A stretch of DNA of 64,000 nt from Allobosea sp. 117. Lineage in GTDB: Bacteria > Pseudomonadota > Alphaproteobacteria > Rhizobiales > Xanthobacteraceae. Within the stretch, counting starts at the first letter, position 1; each line of letters opens with the position of its first letter. Location: positions 248,001 through 312,000 of the forward strand of contig NZ_JNLC01000017.1 of the NCBI RefSeq assembly GCF_000702305.1, written 5' to 3'. Positions 63,509 to 64,000 of the stretch are shown piece by piece. The translations under genes were made by a program, and so were the position numbers. Below the pieces are notes generated by a model, which was not told where the DNA came from, did not search any database, and worked only from the letters and a program-made list of their open reading frames with translations.

Positions 63509-64000
63509 ATGGCAGATTTTACCAGACGACATGTATTGATGGGTGGCGCCGCCGGCTTGGCCGCCTCCGCGCTCCGGATCTCTCCTGTGAGCGCCGCGGA
63601 CGATGCGCTTTACGCGGCCGCGAAGAAGGAAGGTGCCCTCAATCTGTACTGGGGCTCCTATGAGCAGAAGACGATCGAGGAGATCCGCGATGCCTTCAAG
63701 GCGAAGTACCCAGGCATCGAGGTAAGCCTGCTTCGCCAGGCGTCGCAGACGATCTTCACGCGCCTGCGCCTTGAAATCCAGAACGACGCCGTGCAGTGCG
63801 ATTCGATCGGTACGACGAACCTGCTGCATTACAAGGATCTGCAGAAGCTCGGCGCCATCCAGCCGTTCAAGCCCGCCAATATCGACATGGTGCCGGAGGC
63901 ATTCCGCAGCATCGACCCCGAGAACACCTATCACGTCGGCGCCATCAGCCTGACCACGATCAATCAGTCCAGCTCGGTCGCCGCACCGCCGGCATCGTGG
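63509..64000 (+). CDS. Periplasmic substrate-binding protein of an ABC transporter (cut by window end)
   Basis: The visible 164 codons start MADFTRRHVLMGGAAGLAAS, a twin-arginine signal with cleavage near VSAAD, then LYAAAKKEGALNLYWGSYEQ and AFKAKYPGIEVSLLRQASQT, typical of the extracellular solute-binding class that also includes iron(III) binders (SBP_bac_6/8). Other transporter parts would lie beyond the edge. The position 47 bp after the dehydrogenase suggests that it imports the operon's substrate. Confidence 0.85.
   Translation, partial: MADFTRRHVLMGGAAGLAASALRISPVSAADDALYAAAKKEGALNLYWGSYEQKTIEEIRDAFKAKYPGIEVSLLRQASQTIFTRLRLEIQNDAVQCDSIGTTNLLHYKDLQKLGAIQPFKPANIDMVPEAFRSIDPENTYHVGAISLTTINQSSSVAAPPASW

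Overview
The window is GC-rich alphaproteobacterial chromosome. Gene order points to the Hyphomicrobiales (Rhizobiales), most likely a Xanthobacteraceae-type genome (Ancylobacter, Starkeya, Xanthobacter or Azorhizobium relatives). The signs are a glyA-nrdR-ribD-ribE-ribH cluster, an rpoZ-spoT...pyrE-pdxJ-acpS-lepB-rnc-era-recO block, dapA-smpB, an LdtR-like MarR regulator, an NDUFS4-type complex I subunit, and short intergenic palindromes of the kind scattered in these genomes. The genus is inference; the class is well supported.

Positions 1-46.9 kb are mostly core. On the minus strand, glyA, nrdR and ribDEH form a tight cluster that runs off the left edge. Then come an acetylpolyamine amidohydrolase, a membrane diguanylate cyclase, an LdtR-like regulator, a hydroxyisobutyryl-CoA hydrolase and hemB. 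A TetR regulator follows, with matching palindromes in front of itself and of a small membrane protein. Next are a lipoprotein-permease fusion next to threonine ammonia-lyase, an RDD protein, a protein leucyltransferase, an AAA ATPase, a PhoX-type phosphatase and parC. After the large minus-strand growth block (recO back to rpoZ) come NYN and uracil-DNA glycosylase genes, epmA and efp, smpB, dapA, a lytic transglycosylase and an OmpA-family protein with two tiny membrane-protein genes. Finally there are an M29 aminopeptidase, tRNA-Arg, an NDUFS4-like gene, tRNA-Pro, a methyltransferase, DUF192, a double cold-shock protein, a sirtuin and glyoxalase I.

Positions 47,159-59,313 are a 12.2-kb element integrated in the 3' end of tRNA-Glu(TTC), bounded by a perfect 44-bp repeat. 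It carries a tyrosine integrase, an AlpA-like factor, a possible replication gene with repeats inside it, small and large terminase, portal, a protease-capsid fusion, a gpW-like joining protein and a DUF2190 protein. It has no tail, lysis, tape-measure or recognisable polymerase genes, a layout resembling capsid-forming phage satellites. Terminase, portal and capsid genes each carry one inactivating lesion (a nonsense codon, a 1-nt frameshift and a 2-nt duplication), so it is probably a decayed satellite or deleted prophage. Three lower-GC genes of unknown function, two of them membrane proteins, lie on the opposite strand and look like cargo.

Positions 59.3-64 kb hold an accessory catabolic locus: a LysR regulator divergent from thiolase-like, DUF35, MaoC hydratase and short-chain dehydrogenase genes with overlapping stops and starts, followed by a periplasmic binding protein cut by the window end. 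Together they suggest import and CoA-dependent breakdown of an organic acid that cannot be identified from sequence.
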